From Argentina anserina (Eukaryota; Streptophyta; Magnoliopsida; Rosales; Rosaceae): DNA of 64,000 nucleotides. The translations under genes and the position numbers were made by a program. Below, one piece after another: positions 34,673 through 47,770 of this stretch. The stretch spans positions 4,898,001 to 4,962,000 of the forward strand of contig NC_065876.1 in NCBI RefSeq assembly GCF_933775445.1, in the 5' to 3' direction. Position 1 is the first letter of the stretch. Each line of letters starts with the position of its first letter. The notes below the pieces were generated by a model that was not told where the DNA came from, did no database searches, and saw nothing but the letters and a program-made list of their open reading frames with translations.

Positions 34673-37600
34673 AGCTTCTGTGATCTATCGCAAAGTTTCA
34701 GTTGATATATTATAGCTAGATAAAACGATTCGATCTTTCATATACTTTCTCCGCCAAGTGAATAACTGTTCTTAGGGCTTAATTAGTTTATCCAAAATCA
34801 ATCTTTCATCATAATTGAATAAATTGATTGATCGGAACATTTATGGAAATATTGTAAATTTGGACTTTTCCCTATTTTTAGCTACTAACTAAATTCAATT
34901 AGCTAGTCAGTTGAATTTGCTACAACCAGATTTCACAAATAATGTCTGTCTGATTCTAAGGCTACTATTCTTTTAGCAATTGGTGTTGGTTGATGCCTTT
35001 TAAAGTTATTCGTACGTGTGAATTCAGAGATTGAGAATACCTTATAATCGAGTCGTTTTTAAATCAGAACAAAATGACACTAGCTAGATAGGGCTCCGAA
35101 ATTTTAACTAATCGATCGACGATATCATCAAATCTTCATCATTCGTATTGTTTATCTCTCTTATACATATCTATCGATCGGTACGTATGTACTATTTGGT
35201 AGTTACAACAGTACGTCCTAGTTGATCGATCTCATCAGTATCACTGTCATGCTAAATTATAAAGCAAATTCCAAATGGAAAAGATGATCAGTGTGTCTGC
35301 TAAGGAATGTGTTTGATTCTTCTCTAGCTTGGTAGTGCAGTACGCAGTTAGTGGTTCGACTTGGGGAACCAAAAACGTGCTTCTTATTTTCCATGTGGGT
35401 TTTTCTATATTCCAGCACAACATGAAACAAAAGAAAATTCTAATATATATCAATGTATGTTACATATTTCATATCCGACGGTCGATATTGTTTTGTGAGT
35501 GTGGTCAGAAAAATAATATCTGTTGTAAACCGTCGAATGTGAGATGTATAGTACATTAACTCTGAAACAAACGCCAGGTTTTGAAAACATTGGTCAATGC
35601 CATGTGATCTCTAGCTTAAATTCGATGAAAAAAGGGTACTACATACGTCCCCATTTGAAGTATCAGTCATATTAGCTATAACGATCTTATTAGTTAAAAC
35701 CATATTCTACGACGGGTATACGTGCAATACATCTCACTTCTGCCAATTAATCAAGCAAGAAGAAATTCGACCTCCAATTCAAAGTCTCACCTTTAATTAA
35801 TATTAGCAGTGTGATTACTGTGCGTATTTGTGTTGGAAAATAACGGGCATGCATGCTAATAGTACTCGAGGCTAGATAGAATTTTCGAATATATCCAATG
35901 TTTAGACATTAATGTAGAGGCGGATCTTATAGAGCGTGCCCCGCACCCGCTGGGGAAGTTTTAATTAGACTGGCTAAAATAATCTTTCCGCCGGGTAGAA
36001 ATAAGGGTTTCAACACTGACATGCATGATATAAAAAATTACTTAGTGGTATTAGACCACATTTGGATTAACTAACAACTTATTTTTCTTATTTCTTATAC
36101 AAATTAGGACATAAGTCCAAGCCCAAAAATAATTAAAACAAAACTGATTAATCAATTAATGAAAAATATCTAAAATACTTTTATTTTCGTGAAAATTAAC
36201 AAATGCCACTTTTTTTTTTGATCGGAAACAAATGCCACTTTTAGATCTAACAAATTTTTCTCTCCTCATTTTTTAGTTTTTTTTTTTCGGCCAAACCACT
36301 GACAATTTGGAGGTGTGTTAATATATAAAGTTGTTTCTTATGTCATGGGCTTTCATTTAAGTACCATATTGCATATGTTTTGAGAAATTTTGAAATTTCG
36401 AATTTTGCTCACTAAAAACATAGTAGCAGTTAGTTTCTCAGTCGATAGTAGCATGTGCCTTCAAAGTTGACAGTAGTAAGTGTGTTCCAAGTTGACAGTA
36501 GCAGCTAGTTTTTATAACCGACAATAACAGTTAGTTTTTATAATCGATAGTAGCATATAACTTCTCCATTAATAGTAGCATACACTATTGGTCAAAGATG
36601 GGTAAAAAACTTAAATATTTTATGACATGTGACAACTCGTCATCAAATAGTCATTATTTGTAAATTTTAGTACTTATTTGTTTTATCAAATTAAGTAGTG
36701 AATTATTTATAAATTAAATTATTATCAGTACTTTTGAGTAATTTGTTATGCATGATATGACACCTTACTGTAGGATGATGTTCAATATATTAGTATAAAA
36801 CTAGTTAGATACTTAGATAGGATGATATAATAATAAACAATCATAAATATAAGATAAGTCTATAAAATATTTATTTCTTCGATTTGATTCGATTGTAATA
36901 ACATTATTAAATTTTGTTATTTTCTTACCTAATTTTGGACACTAATCTGCCATTTATGTTTCTAGAATCGAGTCATGTAAAACATATTTTTGTACGAGCC
37001 ATATAATTAAAACATTATTTAATGTTTCGAATTTCAACAAACAAAATATCAGATCGAGTAAAATACAACGATCGATGAAGTCATGAGTAAGGTGATAATG
37101 TTGGGACTGAGATAGAAGTTCTTCTCCTAAGATTGCCTCATAAGCTAATCATGGCCATCCAATCTTTTTGAACGGACACGATGCCTCTTACTTTACTTTT
37201 GGTGGAAATATTCTTCCTTCTCAAAATTTGTTCCCTCTCGTCTTCCTCGGCAATTTTTCTGTCGGACACTACAATTTTTCTTTGGGTTTCATATACTTTC
37301 TTGACCAGATGGCAGATCTCTTGGGTGTTAAAAGATTGGGCACTAATCTAGGTAATCTCCAACCTTCATAGGTTTAATTTCGATTGAACCTGGGGCCTCC
37401 CATATGGGTTTGTTCATTGGTTATTTGTTATTTGAGTTCGTTTGATTTGATGAGCATTAGGAGTTCTTAATTTGATCGGTACATTTACGTATTGCAAGAA
37501 AAATTGAAGTTTGGGAGTCAAAGAAAGGTGGAGGTGCAATCATGCAGATTTTGGACTATCTTGGTTCTTGGAGGTGGAAGTGTAGTTAATGGGGACAGTT

Positions 37601-38711
37601 TCTGAGAGCATCTCTCCAGAGAACACGAAATTATAGTAGGAGGTGTAAGAGCTCATCTAGAGAAGTCTCAACGAGAATTTAGAGAAGTCTCCACGCAAGT
37701 TCGAATCAATTTGGTGGGGGTTTATAGGCGGCGGGGAGCTTCTGGGATGGAAGACACAGGAGAGATCGGCATCTCATTTTTACTGAAAGGAAACAAAGGG
37801 TCGAGGAGTTGGAGATGAGAATGACCGAGAGAAAGAGAGAGAGGAAATTGGATGAGAGAAGGGTAGGAAATTTTTTTAACAATTAAGCTCATCTTGACTG
37901 TTGATTAGCAATGGATGGTTACGATTTATTTATTAGGTAATATTAGGAGACATTGCATTATGGAGAGGATCCAGTCCCATAATGTTGCTCACCTCTTAGT
38001 ACTTTTACTAATGTAAAAAGTGGTCTGTTGCCGGCGATTGACGAATGATACTCACATGTGTGTGTATGTGTATTTGATTTTATTGCTGAAGATCTGAACA
38101 TGCTGTGTATATGTGCGAGTTTCTATTTTCTAATAACATGCGGTAGATCGAATATGATTCAAACACATGCTTGCAGGACGTACTATAACTTGTACACGTA
38201 CAATTGCAGTAATGAAGTGTGTGTATACGTTATAAAAAACAACTAATTAATATCAAAGGCATACATACATATACACACGTATTATGTCGAAGGAAAACCA
38301 ATCTTAGGGGCTGTCCAAACCCAACGATAACAAACACGTACTTCTGTGATTCATACAATTAAGTGCAGTCAGTAAACTTATATCAAATACTGTTGTTTTC
38401 TTTCCCCCTTCTTGTTTGTTCTAGTTCGATCTCGCTCGGCTTATATGGTTTGTACGTTAACGTTGTAGCCTTAACAAACAGATTTGCTAATCATATAATG
38501 TTTATTAAATTTCACATTTAGAAAATCATCAACTTCAAAATGGACTGTTGAAATATTACATAGAAGTCTCTCAACTGTTTTCCTATCCCACACATTAGAT
38601 ACTCATGACGTATACGTATACAACATATATGCATCCTTCTCGAGAATCATGTGATATCGATTTTGTCATATTATTTTTCTAAAGATGATGGATCAATTCC
38701 AAAAGTTCTAA
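34673..38711. other. Long AT-rich intergenic region upstream of the P450 gene
   Basis: I find no supported gene. A degenerate repeat occupies 36415-36590 (listed separately). A frame at 37168-37371 is preceded by no intron or start context worth calling. A GGCGGATC-containing stretch at about 35920 hints at a decayed MITE, but no second end was found. Confidence 0.4.
36415..36590. repeat. Degenerate short tandem repeats (about 25-28 bp units)
   Basis: About six imperfect units built on TTGACAGTAGCAGCTAGTTTTTATAA or variants (for example CGATAGTAGCATGTG, TTGACAGTAGTAAGTG, CCGACAATAACAGTTAG, CGATAGTAGCATATAA). Noncoding. Confidence 0.6.
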
Positions 38712-38717
38712 CACGTG
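38712..38717 (+). promoter_or_regulatory. G-box (CACGTG) upstream of the P450 gene
   Basis: ACACGTGGTT contains a perfect G-box about 140 bp upstream of the ATG and about 45 bp upstream of the TATA-like tract. MYC-type bHLH factors bind such sites in jasmonate-responsive promoters; the assignment to this gene is inference. Confidence 0.5.
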
Positions 38718-38755
38718 GTTGATGTCTCCCTGCCACTCTCAAACCCACACACACA

Positions 38756-38765
38756 TATATATATA
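38756..38765 (+). promoter_or_regulatory. Putative TATA box of the P450 gene
   Basis: TATATATATA followed by CCCCC, about 95 bp upstream of the ATG at 38859. The spacing is normal for a plant promoter with a short leader. Confidence 0.6.
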
Positions 38766-38858
38766 CCCCCTAGCCTCTCCACCCTTATCATCTATCATGC
38801 CTGCTCCTACCCAGCTTTGCTTCATCAATATCTAACACTGTTCTAAGGGCAACCAATC

Positions 38859-40850
38859 ATGTTCATCATGACTCTCTTCATACTCTGGTCTCTTACTCTT
38901 CGCCTCCTCTACTTCTTGTTCTCCATCATCCAACAATCCTATGGCATCAAATCGTCAAAAAAGCCTTCACGGTTCTCCTCTTACGGCCCTCCTTCCTACC
39001 CCGTAATCGGTTGCCTAATCTCCTTTTACAAAAACCAGCACCGTCTCTTGGACTGGTACACTGACATGTTGTCCACCTCCCCGTCACAAACCATCGTCGT
39101 CAGCCGCCTGGGGCTGCGGCGCCGCATTATTGTGACGGCGAACCCGGCCAACGTGGAGTACATTCTCAAGACCAACTTCTCCAACTTCCCCAAGGGCAAG
39201 CCGCTCACAGAGTTCCTCGGCGACTTACTCGGCTGCGGCATATTCAACGTCGACGGCGAGCTCTGGTTAACGCAGCGCAAGCTAGCCAGTCACGAGTTCA
39301 GCACAAAGTCGCTGAGGGAGTTCGTCGTTAAAACTTTAGAGGATGAAGTGGAGCAGCGACTTCTTCCGCTTCTGGAAGAAGCTGCGGAGAGTCAACGGGT
39401 TTTGGACATGCAAGACGTGTTGAGGAGGTTTGCTTTTGACACGGTTTGTAAGGTCTCTTTGGGTACCGACCCGTTTTGCTTGGACTTGGCAAGACCCGTG
39501 CCGGCGCTTGTCGAGGCCTTCGACTGCGCATCGGAGATAAGCGCCCGGCGCGCGACGTCGCCGATGTACTTTATTTGGAAGTTGAAGCGCGCTTTGTGTG
39601 TTGGGTCTGAAAACAAGCTCAAAGATGCTATCAAAGTCGTACATGATTCTGTTCAGGGTAAACTTATACGGTTAATCTACTCTATATATATCTCACATCT
39701 AACGGTTGACAACGGATATTATTTTTCTGACCTCACTCACAAAATAATATCGACAGTTGGACGTGGGATAATATACATTGATGTATATTAGAATTTTACA
39801 ACTTCTACTATATATATATAATATTTTTTTCTTAGTAAACTAGTTCTAAAATTTACATACAGTATGCAGTTGACTGTTTTTTTATTTATTCATCTTCATT
39901 TGTACGTTCTAATTAAGTGCATGTTCATATAATTTGTGTCTAGCATATATATGCAGCTTTTTCTACATTACGGTTAATAATGGTGTTTTTTTTTAGACTT
40001 TACATGCCTCTCTTAGTATCGATGTTGATTGTTTAATTAATACCTAGCTTCATGTCTTGTTGCAGAGATAGTAAACAACAAAAGAAAAATTCTTCAAACA
40101 AATGAGGGAAAGAACTGCGGGAATGACTTGTTGTCACGTATGTTGTTGGCGGGACACGATGAGGAAGTGGCCAGAGATATGGTGATAAGCTTCATACTGG
40201 CCGGACGAGACACGACGTCGTCCGCCATGACCTGGCTGTTTTGGTTGCTCAGCAAGCATCCGAGCATAAAGGAGAAGATAGTTTTTGAAGTTGCAGACGT
40301 ACTTAACAATGGTACAAGTAGTACTGAGAGTACTACTAATGCTGATTCAACATTAGGGTTTGAAGACTTAAACGAAATGAAGTTCCTGAGGGCTTGTTTG
40401 TGCGAGTCGATGCGATTGTACCCGCCGGTCCCCTGGGACTCAAAGCATGCCGAGGCCGGGACTGTTTTGCCGGACGGGACTTGGGTTGGGGAAGGGGATA
40501 GAGTCACGTATTTTCCTTATGGGATGGGGAGGATGAAGGAGCTGTGGGGGAAGGACAGATTCGAGTTTAACCCAGATCGCTGGTTTTGTGAAGAACGGGG
40601 TTCTGATGGGAGTGATAATGAACGGGTGATGAAAGTGGTTAGTCCTTACAAATATCCGGTTTTCCAGGCCGGTCCAAGAGTTTGTCTTGGGAAGGAGATG
40701 GCTTTTATTCAGATGAAGTACGTAATGGCCTCGGTGTTGAGGCGGTTTGAGATCACACCGGTTTGCGATCTAGAACAACCAGTTTTTGTTCCTCTGTTGA
40801 CGGCTCACATGGCTGGAGGGTTAAAGGTCCTGATTCAAAAGAGAAGTTAG
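38859..40850 (+). CDS. Cytochrome P450, CYP94 family (CYP94B-like)
   Basis: Two exons, 38859-39657 and 40066-40850, joined phase 1 across a 408-bp GT-AG intron; 527 residues, normal for a plant P450. CYP94 enzymes are ER membrane fatty-acid omega-hydroxylases, and some (CYP94B, CYP94C) oxidise jasmonoyl-isoleucine. Visible features are an N-terminal hydrophobic anchor (MFIMTLFILWSLTLRLLYFL), the proline-rich hinge GPPSYPVIG, the I-helix oxygen-binding motif AGRDTTSSAMTW (312-323), ExxR as ESMR (380-383), FNPDRW, and the heme loop FQAGPRVCLG (466-475) with ligand Cys473. QAGPRVCLGKEMAFIQMK and the end VPLLTAHMAGGLKV are typical of CYP94. Subfamily B is my best guess; substrate is not shown. 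All catalytic motifs are intact. A G-box and TATA box lie upstream. Confidence 0.92.
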
Positions 40851-41017
40851 AACTTGATACCAAATGCATGGTTTACAATATATTGAAGTTTCGCATAATT
40901 CTTGATTTGTTTGAAATGATATTGTATTAGTCAAGAATTTTTCAGTTGTTTCCATTAATCATTATAATTTTTATCGGGCTCCCCCGTTTGATTTATAAAA
41001 TAATTGCTTTAAGGTCA

Positions 41018-41050
<33 letters not shown>

Positions 41051-41455
41051 TTTGGACTTGTAGTTTGTATTAATTACCTCTAAATTTGAATCTTGTTCTT
41101 ACAAAAGATAACGGTAATTCCTAAAAAAAAAGATATTGGTAATTAAGATCGATAATTTGATCATGTATTTCGCTGTGATTTAACGTACTAAGTTCTAAAT
41201 AAAGTTCGTATGGTTCTATTAATTTGATGAAGTTTTAATTATGATCACATATTCATGTTGTACTCATACATTTTCTATCAATGACAAATCATCGCTTGTT
41301 AAAAAAAAAAAGTTCTAAGCGAGTGTAAATTAATAAGAATGCCAAGCAACAACTTATATTGAAATGTAATGATTAATGTGACCATCATCCAATATATCTT
41401 GTAAGTGAATATATATATATATATATATATATCTGTGTGTGTATGACCCTTCTAG
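40851..41455. other. P450 3' flank with TA microsatellites
   Basis: 3' untranslated and intergenic AT-rich DNA. (TA)n tracts occur at about 41018-41046 and 41409-41432. The last 5 bp (41451-41455, TCTAG) are the left target duplication of the gypsy element. Confidence 0.6.
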
Positions 41456-44400
41456 TGTAACGACCCCAAAATTTCGAGCTTAAAAACTCAAAATTCTAAA
41501 GTCGTTAAACACAAAATAATCTCAATAAAATCGAAATCATTTAAGTGCACAGCGGATCATCACTGAGTTATCAATACAACTCAGAAAACCAATTATTACA
41601 ACCCAAATTATAATTTACATTACGTAAGTTGGAATGTAATAATCCTCACAATCTCTCACAAAATAGTCACACAAAATCCTCACACAAGCTGGAGGTAAAT
41701 CACTTCAAGTCCTCTGAGCGGTCCGTCAATTCCCGCTAATCTACACCTGCGGAGTCATCCACTACACCATCGAATTGGTGCACCGGGATTGTAAACACAA
41801 ACCCGGTAAGCTTTACAGCTCGTATGAGTAAAATCAAAATATAATTCGCATATCAAAATATACGAAAGATCACAAAACAACAAATATAAATGCCCTCATG
41901 AGTCACTCGTCAGCCCATCTGGTTGACCCAAAGAAATATGAAATAAAACGTTCATGAGGAAATTAAGTAACCCTTCTGGTTACCCAATGCATTTATAATA
42001 CGGGTACCAAGAACGCTGGTACACATCTGTTACCCCTCTCGTAATACACCGTTGATATTGGATAGCCACCCGCTACCCAACATCCAAAATACACCGAGTA
42101 CCCATGAGCAGATAACCACCCGTTACCTCGCATGCAGTACTAAGGCAGACAGACTAGAGCTCTAACTGTATCGTAACTTTCGCCCGGCCAAAGGCTAGGT
42201 TTCGACTTGCCAAACACGTACAATAATCTCACATCATATTGTACCAAAAATCAGGTCCGAAGACAATTCACATTTTAACAATCTCAATGTTAAAAATCAC
42301 GTACAATAATCACACATCATATTGTACCACACATCTCGTCCGAAGACAAATCACCATTTTTAACATTCTCCGTGATAAAATCATGTACAATAATCACTCA
42401 TCATATTTTACGTTTTAAAACTTTCACGATATCACCACAATAAAAATCATAACAGTATATTATTTAGCAAACTATATATATTCGTATTTATTACCATTCA
42501 TACAATATATACATAGTTCACTATATCCTATACATGTCATATTTCATAAACACCTGAAGAATTACGTACAATATTCTCACATCATATTGTACCATTTAAA
42601 TCACAAACTCATGCAAAATTTTCCGTCACCGAAATGACTATTTTTAATGAATTAATAACAGTACGTAATTTAATGAACTATATATATATATATATGTACT
42701 TATTACCATTATACTGTATATATGTAGTCCACTAAATTATATACATGTTGTAATTCATCTGATATACACACTTGCAAAAATGTTGAATCACCACGAGGGT
42801 AGATTCGTAATTCAGTGAGATTTTACTCACCTTATCGACTCGAGCGTAATTCACAATTCCCGATGATAATTCATTTCCTCGATTTAACGATCATCTTGAA
42901 AAGACAAGAAAATAATTTAGAATAGTTTCGTAAACCTTTAAATGCCGAAACAGTAATAATCGGTTACTGTTCAGCAATTTTCGGTTTTACGAAATTACTG
43001 TTCGGTGTCACTGTTCACTGTTACTATTCCCGGATACTGTACATTTAAGCAATTAATACGTATTGCTGTACGTATAAATATTATATACGTATTTCTGTAC
43101 GTATAAATATTATATACGTATTTCTGTACGTATAATTATTAATACGAATTTCTGTACGTATAAATATTAATACGTATTTCTGTACGTATACGTACGATTT
43201 AAATGTAAATACAAATTCAGTAAATAAATTTTACTAAATTACCCTTTTACAAAATTACTTTTTACATTTACTGAAAGTAATTTATATTTACATTTACCGA
43301 AGGTAAAATTTAATTACATTTACCGTAGTAAATAAAAATTACATTTACATTTACCGTACACAGTAAATCACCAAAATACCCCTTCAGTCAAAACTAATCA
43401 CACCGCCTCACACGGCGGCGCGTGTGGCACACGCGCCACCTCCGGCCGGCCGCGCGTGGGGCCCACGCGCCGACGCCAACCAAGGCGCGTGTGGTGCCAC
43501 CGCCGCCCGATTTCTCTCCTTTTCTTCTTCCTCCTCCTCCCCGCGGCCTCACGCCGCCTCATACTGCCTCCTACCAACCTCACGCGTCGCCTAAAGTGGC
43601 GGTAACCTCCCCTTCCATCTCTCCCTCCGATCTCCACCAACAACCTCCCAAATCACTCAATAACATCACACAACAAACACACAATCCATCCTAGCATGTA
43701 TCTCACCTCAATTTGATGATGGGAAGCTCGTTTGGAGCTCGATGGTGGCGATGAAGATCGTTGCCGAAACTTGCAGAAGCTTGGCAACGTCGGGCGTCCT
43801 CACGGCGGCGAGTCTCGAGCTGGCGAGCTGAAGGGTGGCAGCCGTGGTCCTCGCGATGTGGTTGGGCCGAGCGGTGCACGTCATGGCGGCCCTGTGTGGT
43901 AGATCGCCGGGGCAATTCTTCGAGGTGAGGGTGGGAGTGTTTCGGGAGAGAGCAAATGAAAGAGAGTGAGAGAGTGGGAGAGAGAGTTCGGGTTGTGAAG
44001 GAGAGGAAGATGGGAGATGGGAGAGAGCTCGGGTCGTGAAGGAGAGGAAGATGGGGTTTCGGGGAGAGAGAGAGATCCGAGGGAGAGAGGGTGAGAGCGG
44101 CGGGGTGAGTGAGGGGAAGGGGTTTCCACAAATGGAAACCCTAAAACAAAATGGTTCTATTTATACCAAATTCTAAAATCGGAAACAACTTCTATCGTTA
44201 ATAACCTTTACATACGACGTTCGATTCGAACGCGTCACATACTCACGAACTCGTATCGACGAGCTCTACAACTTTCGTGAAGGAAGTTTTCGCAACCGAT
44301 TGACGGAATAAAAGTCGATATAATCGTTCGGAAACGGAACGTTTTCTTATTAAACGTTCTCGGAACGTTTCCGTTCCCGTTTCGTAACGTTTGCAAACAA

Positions 44401-44482
44401 TCGTATTCGGTTTAAAACAAACTTCACAACTTAATAGAATTTAAATCAATTCAAATATTGTTTGAAAACGAGGGTTATTACA
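41456..44482 (-). repeat. 3' LTR of the gypsy/LARD element
   Basis: Starts TGTAACGACCCCAAAATT and ends GAGGGTTATTACA. Almost identical to 48049-51087. Notable differences are a 16-17-bp tract here that is missing in the other copy (around 42310-42330) and one fewer unit of the TACGTATTTCTGTACGTATAA minisatellite (about 43060-43190, five units). A GC-rich hairpin-forming block lies at 43418-43470. Confidence 0.95.
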
Positions 44483-44502
44483 ATCTACCCCCCTTAGAGG
44501 AA

Positions 44503-44905
44503 TTTCGTCCCGAAATTCAAGCTCACTCAACAACAACTGTGGATATCTGGTCATCATGTCTGACTCTAGCTCCCAAGATGCATCACCATCATCATGGTGA
44601 CTCCACAACACCTTGACTAGCCCAACTTCTCTCCTCCGTATCTTCTTTGTGGATCTATCCAGGATACGAACCGGCTCGACAACAAAAGTGGCATTTTCCT
44701 TCACTTCAATGGTGCTATGATCGATCACATGTGACTCGTCTGGTACATACTTCCTCGGCATGGAAATGTGGAAGACGTTGTGTACACCCAACATGCTAGT
44801 AGGCAAGGCTAGTCGATAAGCTAGTTCTCCTACCGTCACGAGACTTTCAAGGGCCCAACATGCCCCGGCCAACTTTTCTTTCTTGTCAAATCTCACTACA
44901 CCCAA
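44503..44905 (-). pseudogene. Gypsy integrase C-terminus/chromodomain-like remnant
   Basis: The minus-strand frame contains LAYRLALPTSMLGVHNVFHI, then RKYVPDESHVID, then VEPVRILDRSTKKIRRREV and LVKVLWSHHDDGDASWELES. This is the family pattern HNVFHVSMLRKY plus ILDR...LVKVLW...ATWE at the integrase tail of Del/Tekay chromoviruses. It lies immediately inside the 3' LTR, as expected. The rest of the polyprotein is missing, so it cannot work alone. Confidence 0.85.
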
Positions 44906-47548
44906 CTTGACCCAACAGATAGGTGTTCGACATGGTCTACCTTAAGTGTCTCATAGGGTACCATGTTGATGCTGGAATGGTAACTGCCGTTGTAGGCGAG
45001 CTTAATCAATCTCAAATGATTTCCCAGCTACCTTATAATCCAGCATACAAGCTCTCAACCTATCTTCCGTTACCTCAAACTTCCTCCATCAGACAATCTG
45101 TCACATGTCCTAACAATAATAGACGTATGTGAGCTACTCAAAATATAATCATCCTTCCGAAACATAATGACATTTTTCAGCACGGAGGCGTCGACGCCCT
45201 CTTTTGTCTAGTTCACCACTCTCTTGCGATTTGACAGACTATTCTCACGTCATAAGTTAGCTCATACCACTAAGCATGGTCAAAACTCTCAACATCTAAC
45301 ATGAGCCAAATCAATGATTAACACATGCCTACTACTTTCATCCCACATAGTGGTTTTCAATTAAACGTGTTTTATCATGACAATACCTTCATGAATTCAC
45401 CACAAATCATCGTTAGAATAATGAACCTACCATTCCTTTCAAATCAACAAAATAATCCCCTTTCATGATCATCTTATTATAACCATAAAAAGTCGTCGTG
45501 CATGATACCCACTCAAGTACCATATTTGTATCGGCAACACGATAAAGAAATCTTAACTCATCGAGTTCACAACCACCACAGAATCACCACCTTGGACTAA
45601 GAATTACTCTCAAACAGTTCACCAGAGAATTGACTAATATACGCAAAAGGTTGTAGAAAATTCTACCACCACCACAAGAGAGAGATGCATCACGCATCCT
45701 ACCCCTCTCATCAAAACTTACCGTCGAAAATTAATTTCAGCTTCTTGCTTCCCTGAGTGGTGTGCCACAATTTACAAGTCAGACCAAGGTGGTATTTATC
45801 CCACAACGGTGGAACATGAAAATTAAGCGAATTTACTGCGCAAAATCCTACAAGACCGCGACCGCCATATACTTTACCCCCTCGTTCATACATGCCTCAA
45901 ATTCATGACATACAATCCCACACCAACGCCCCTGTGGCATTATCTAACATATTGATTTCCCCCACCGTCGTAGTACTAATAAGTTCTGCAATTAATTCAA
46001 CAACAGAAGCTGGTTATTGGGTCTATTGTCTCCTCAAAATCAACCCAAAAATGATCGCTATACCACCACTCTAAACAATTGTTTCTTTACTTTCATTAAG
46101 AACCCTCATGGCCAACGCATTCGGCCAAAATAACTTCTCTGCAAGCAGTAATATAATTGATTACTCTTTATTGTAAAATGTATCCCTTGTTGAACACTTC
46201 AGTCAACTTCCCCTTATCCAAAAATAAACAATCTGATGCATAGAGGAAAAGAATTTCTAAGTCTCCAACACTAACGCCACATGCAGTTGAAAAGAAAATT
46301 TAGTCCTCAACCATTTCTTTACCAGTTAGAAGGTACTTGTCACGACCAATTCGTTAAAACACCACTAAGCTAAGGTCATCTCATACCTTACCTTCAACAG
46401 AGTTACTTCACCGCCATTGCGTCTCATTTGGACCTGTGGCATTGTGAAGTTCCAATCCCCAACACCAAAATCATTAAATCCTGAAAGACCAGCGTTCTCA
46501 TTTAAATGCTCATCTAGCAAATAATTAATTCATATCGCCACATTGAGATTTCTCCATCACCTTATATTTCTCGCTCAGCCAAGAACAATGCGTAACATCA
46601 ATTGTCTATAGTCGAACCAAAACAAGTTTGGAATGTCACGTCGACAAAAAGTGAATCTCAATTCAATAATTGTATTACCACTTTATGGACGTATCATACG
46701 CCCTACCACTCTGTTACCAATAGCGTTAGAGATGCTAGTCACGAAAATTTTTGTTAACCACCTCCAACCTATGGTCTACACATCTCTAGATTAGTTGCAT
46801 AACTAAAATCTAGTCCTCAACATTTAAACACTGAACATCCTTCAACATAGGGTCAATGCTCTCCATTAAGTCTCCTTGACAGTTCTCTGCCCTGATAGGA
46901 AACTATATACTCAAACCTGTTAGCATTCCAGTATCTGGATCGCATGTCAAACTCAGAGAGTATTGTAGCCTCTCTAAACTGATCACACCAGTCATTAAGT
47001 CTTTGAATTCATTTGTCCCATCCATACGGCGTCTTCGTTATAGGTGCTATAACACAGTATCTCCGGAAACGTCTCACTTTACTCAGACATCACAACGATG
47101 TCTGTGATAGCTACTTCAGATCCTCATACTCAACATATGCTATGACTCAAACTCTCATGGCATTATCCGACTAGAGTCAGAGATACGTAACTCTGGTTTC
47201 CTGGGTCTACGAAAGAACCCACCATGTCAAAACAATCAATCACCGCGTACTGCAGCCTCAACCAATCGATTCCTCAGATCACATCATGGTGTGGTCCGGA
47301 ATCACTATTAAATAAGCAGAGAACTCTCTACTTCCAATCACATTAGGATAAGCCTTTCATTGTCTCCAATTTCGAGGGACACTCCAAAAGTGAAGTGACA
47401 CATAAAGAGTTTCCCATAGGCGTAGGAATCAATCCTAACCCCTCCACTGCCAACTATCAATAAATGAATGTGGCTATCATCGTCTTCTCTAACTCAGAGT
47501 ACTCAATCATTACCAAGTAAGTCATAATACTGTCGATCCAATGGTCCG
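44906..47548 (-). other. Non-coding interior of the gypsy/LARD element
   Basis: Between the integrase remnant and the gag-like remnant no frame resembles protease, reverse transcriptase or RNase H. Short frames (45711-45893 and 45892-46074) are not related to known domains by eye. Either highly decayed pol or unrelated filler. Confidence 0.55.
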
Positions 47549-47770
47549 CTACCACATGATCCAAGCGTCATGAAATGACAGCACTAGCAGCTCACTCATG
47601 TCCTTCATCAACCTCAACACACGACTATCGTTTCTAACGATAGCAACAAAATCAACTTGTCTTTCCAGTGGAGCAGCCTCCTCATAAAAGTTCTCCCCAT
47701 TGCAGACTCGGCCTGCAGCCCTAACTCGGCCTCGACCCTGTCCACTACCATTTTCCAAATTCATCACCAT
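47549..47770 (-). pseudogene. Gypsy gag N-terminal remnant
   Basis: A 73-codon minus-strand frame starting close to the primer-binding site, with MNLENGSGQGRGRVRAAGRV, then EEAAPLERQVDFVAIVRND and RVLRLMKDMSELLVLS. The charged Gly/Arg-rich start followed by a helix is the usual layout at the start of plant gypsy gag. It ends prematurely. Confidence 0.6.

Noticed and set aside
35920..36200. Another hAT MITE starting at GGCGGATC
   Set aside because: No opposite end or target duplication found.
42240..42420. CRISPR-like repeats (ACAATAATC(T/A)CACATCATATT units)
   Set aside because: Only a few imperfect units without uniform spacers, inside a plant LTR.
43398..43694. 81-90-codon frames in the GC-rich part of the LTR as genes
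   Set aside because: Low complexity Arg- or Pro-rich, present identically in both LTRs because the LTRs are duplicates.
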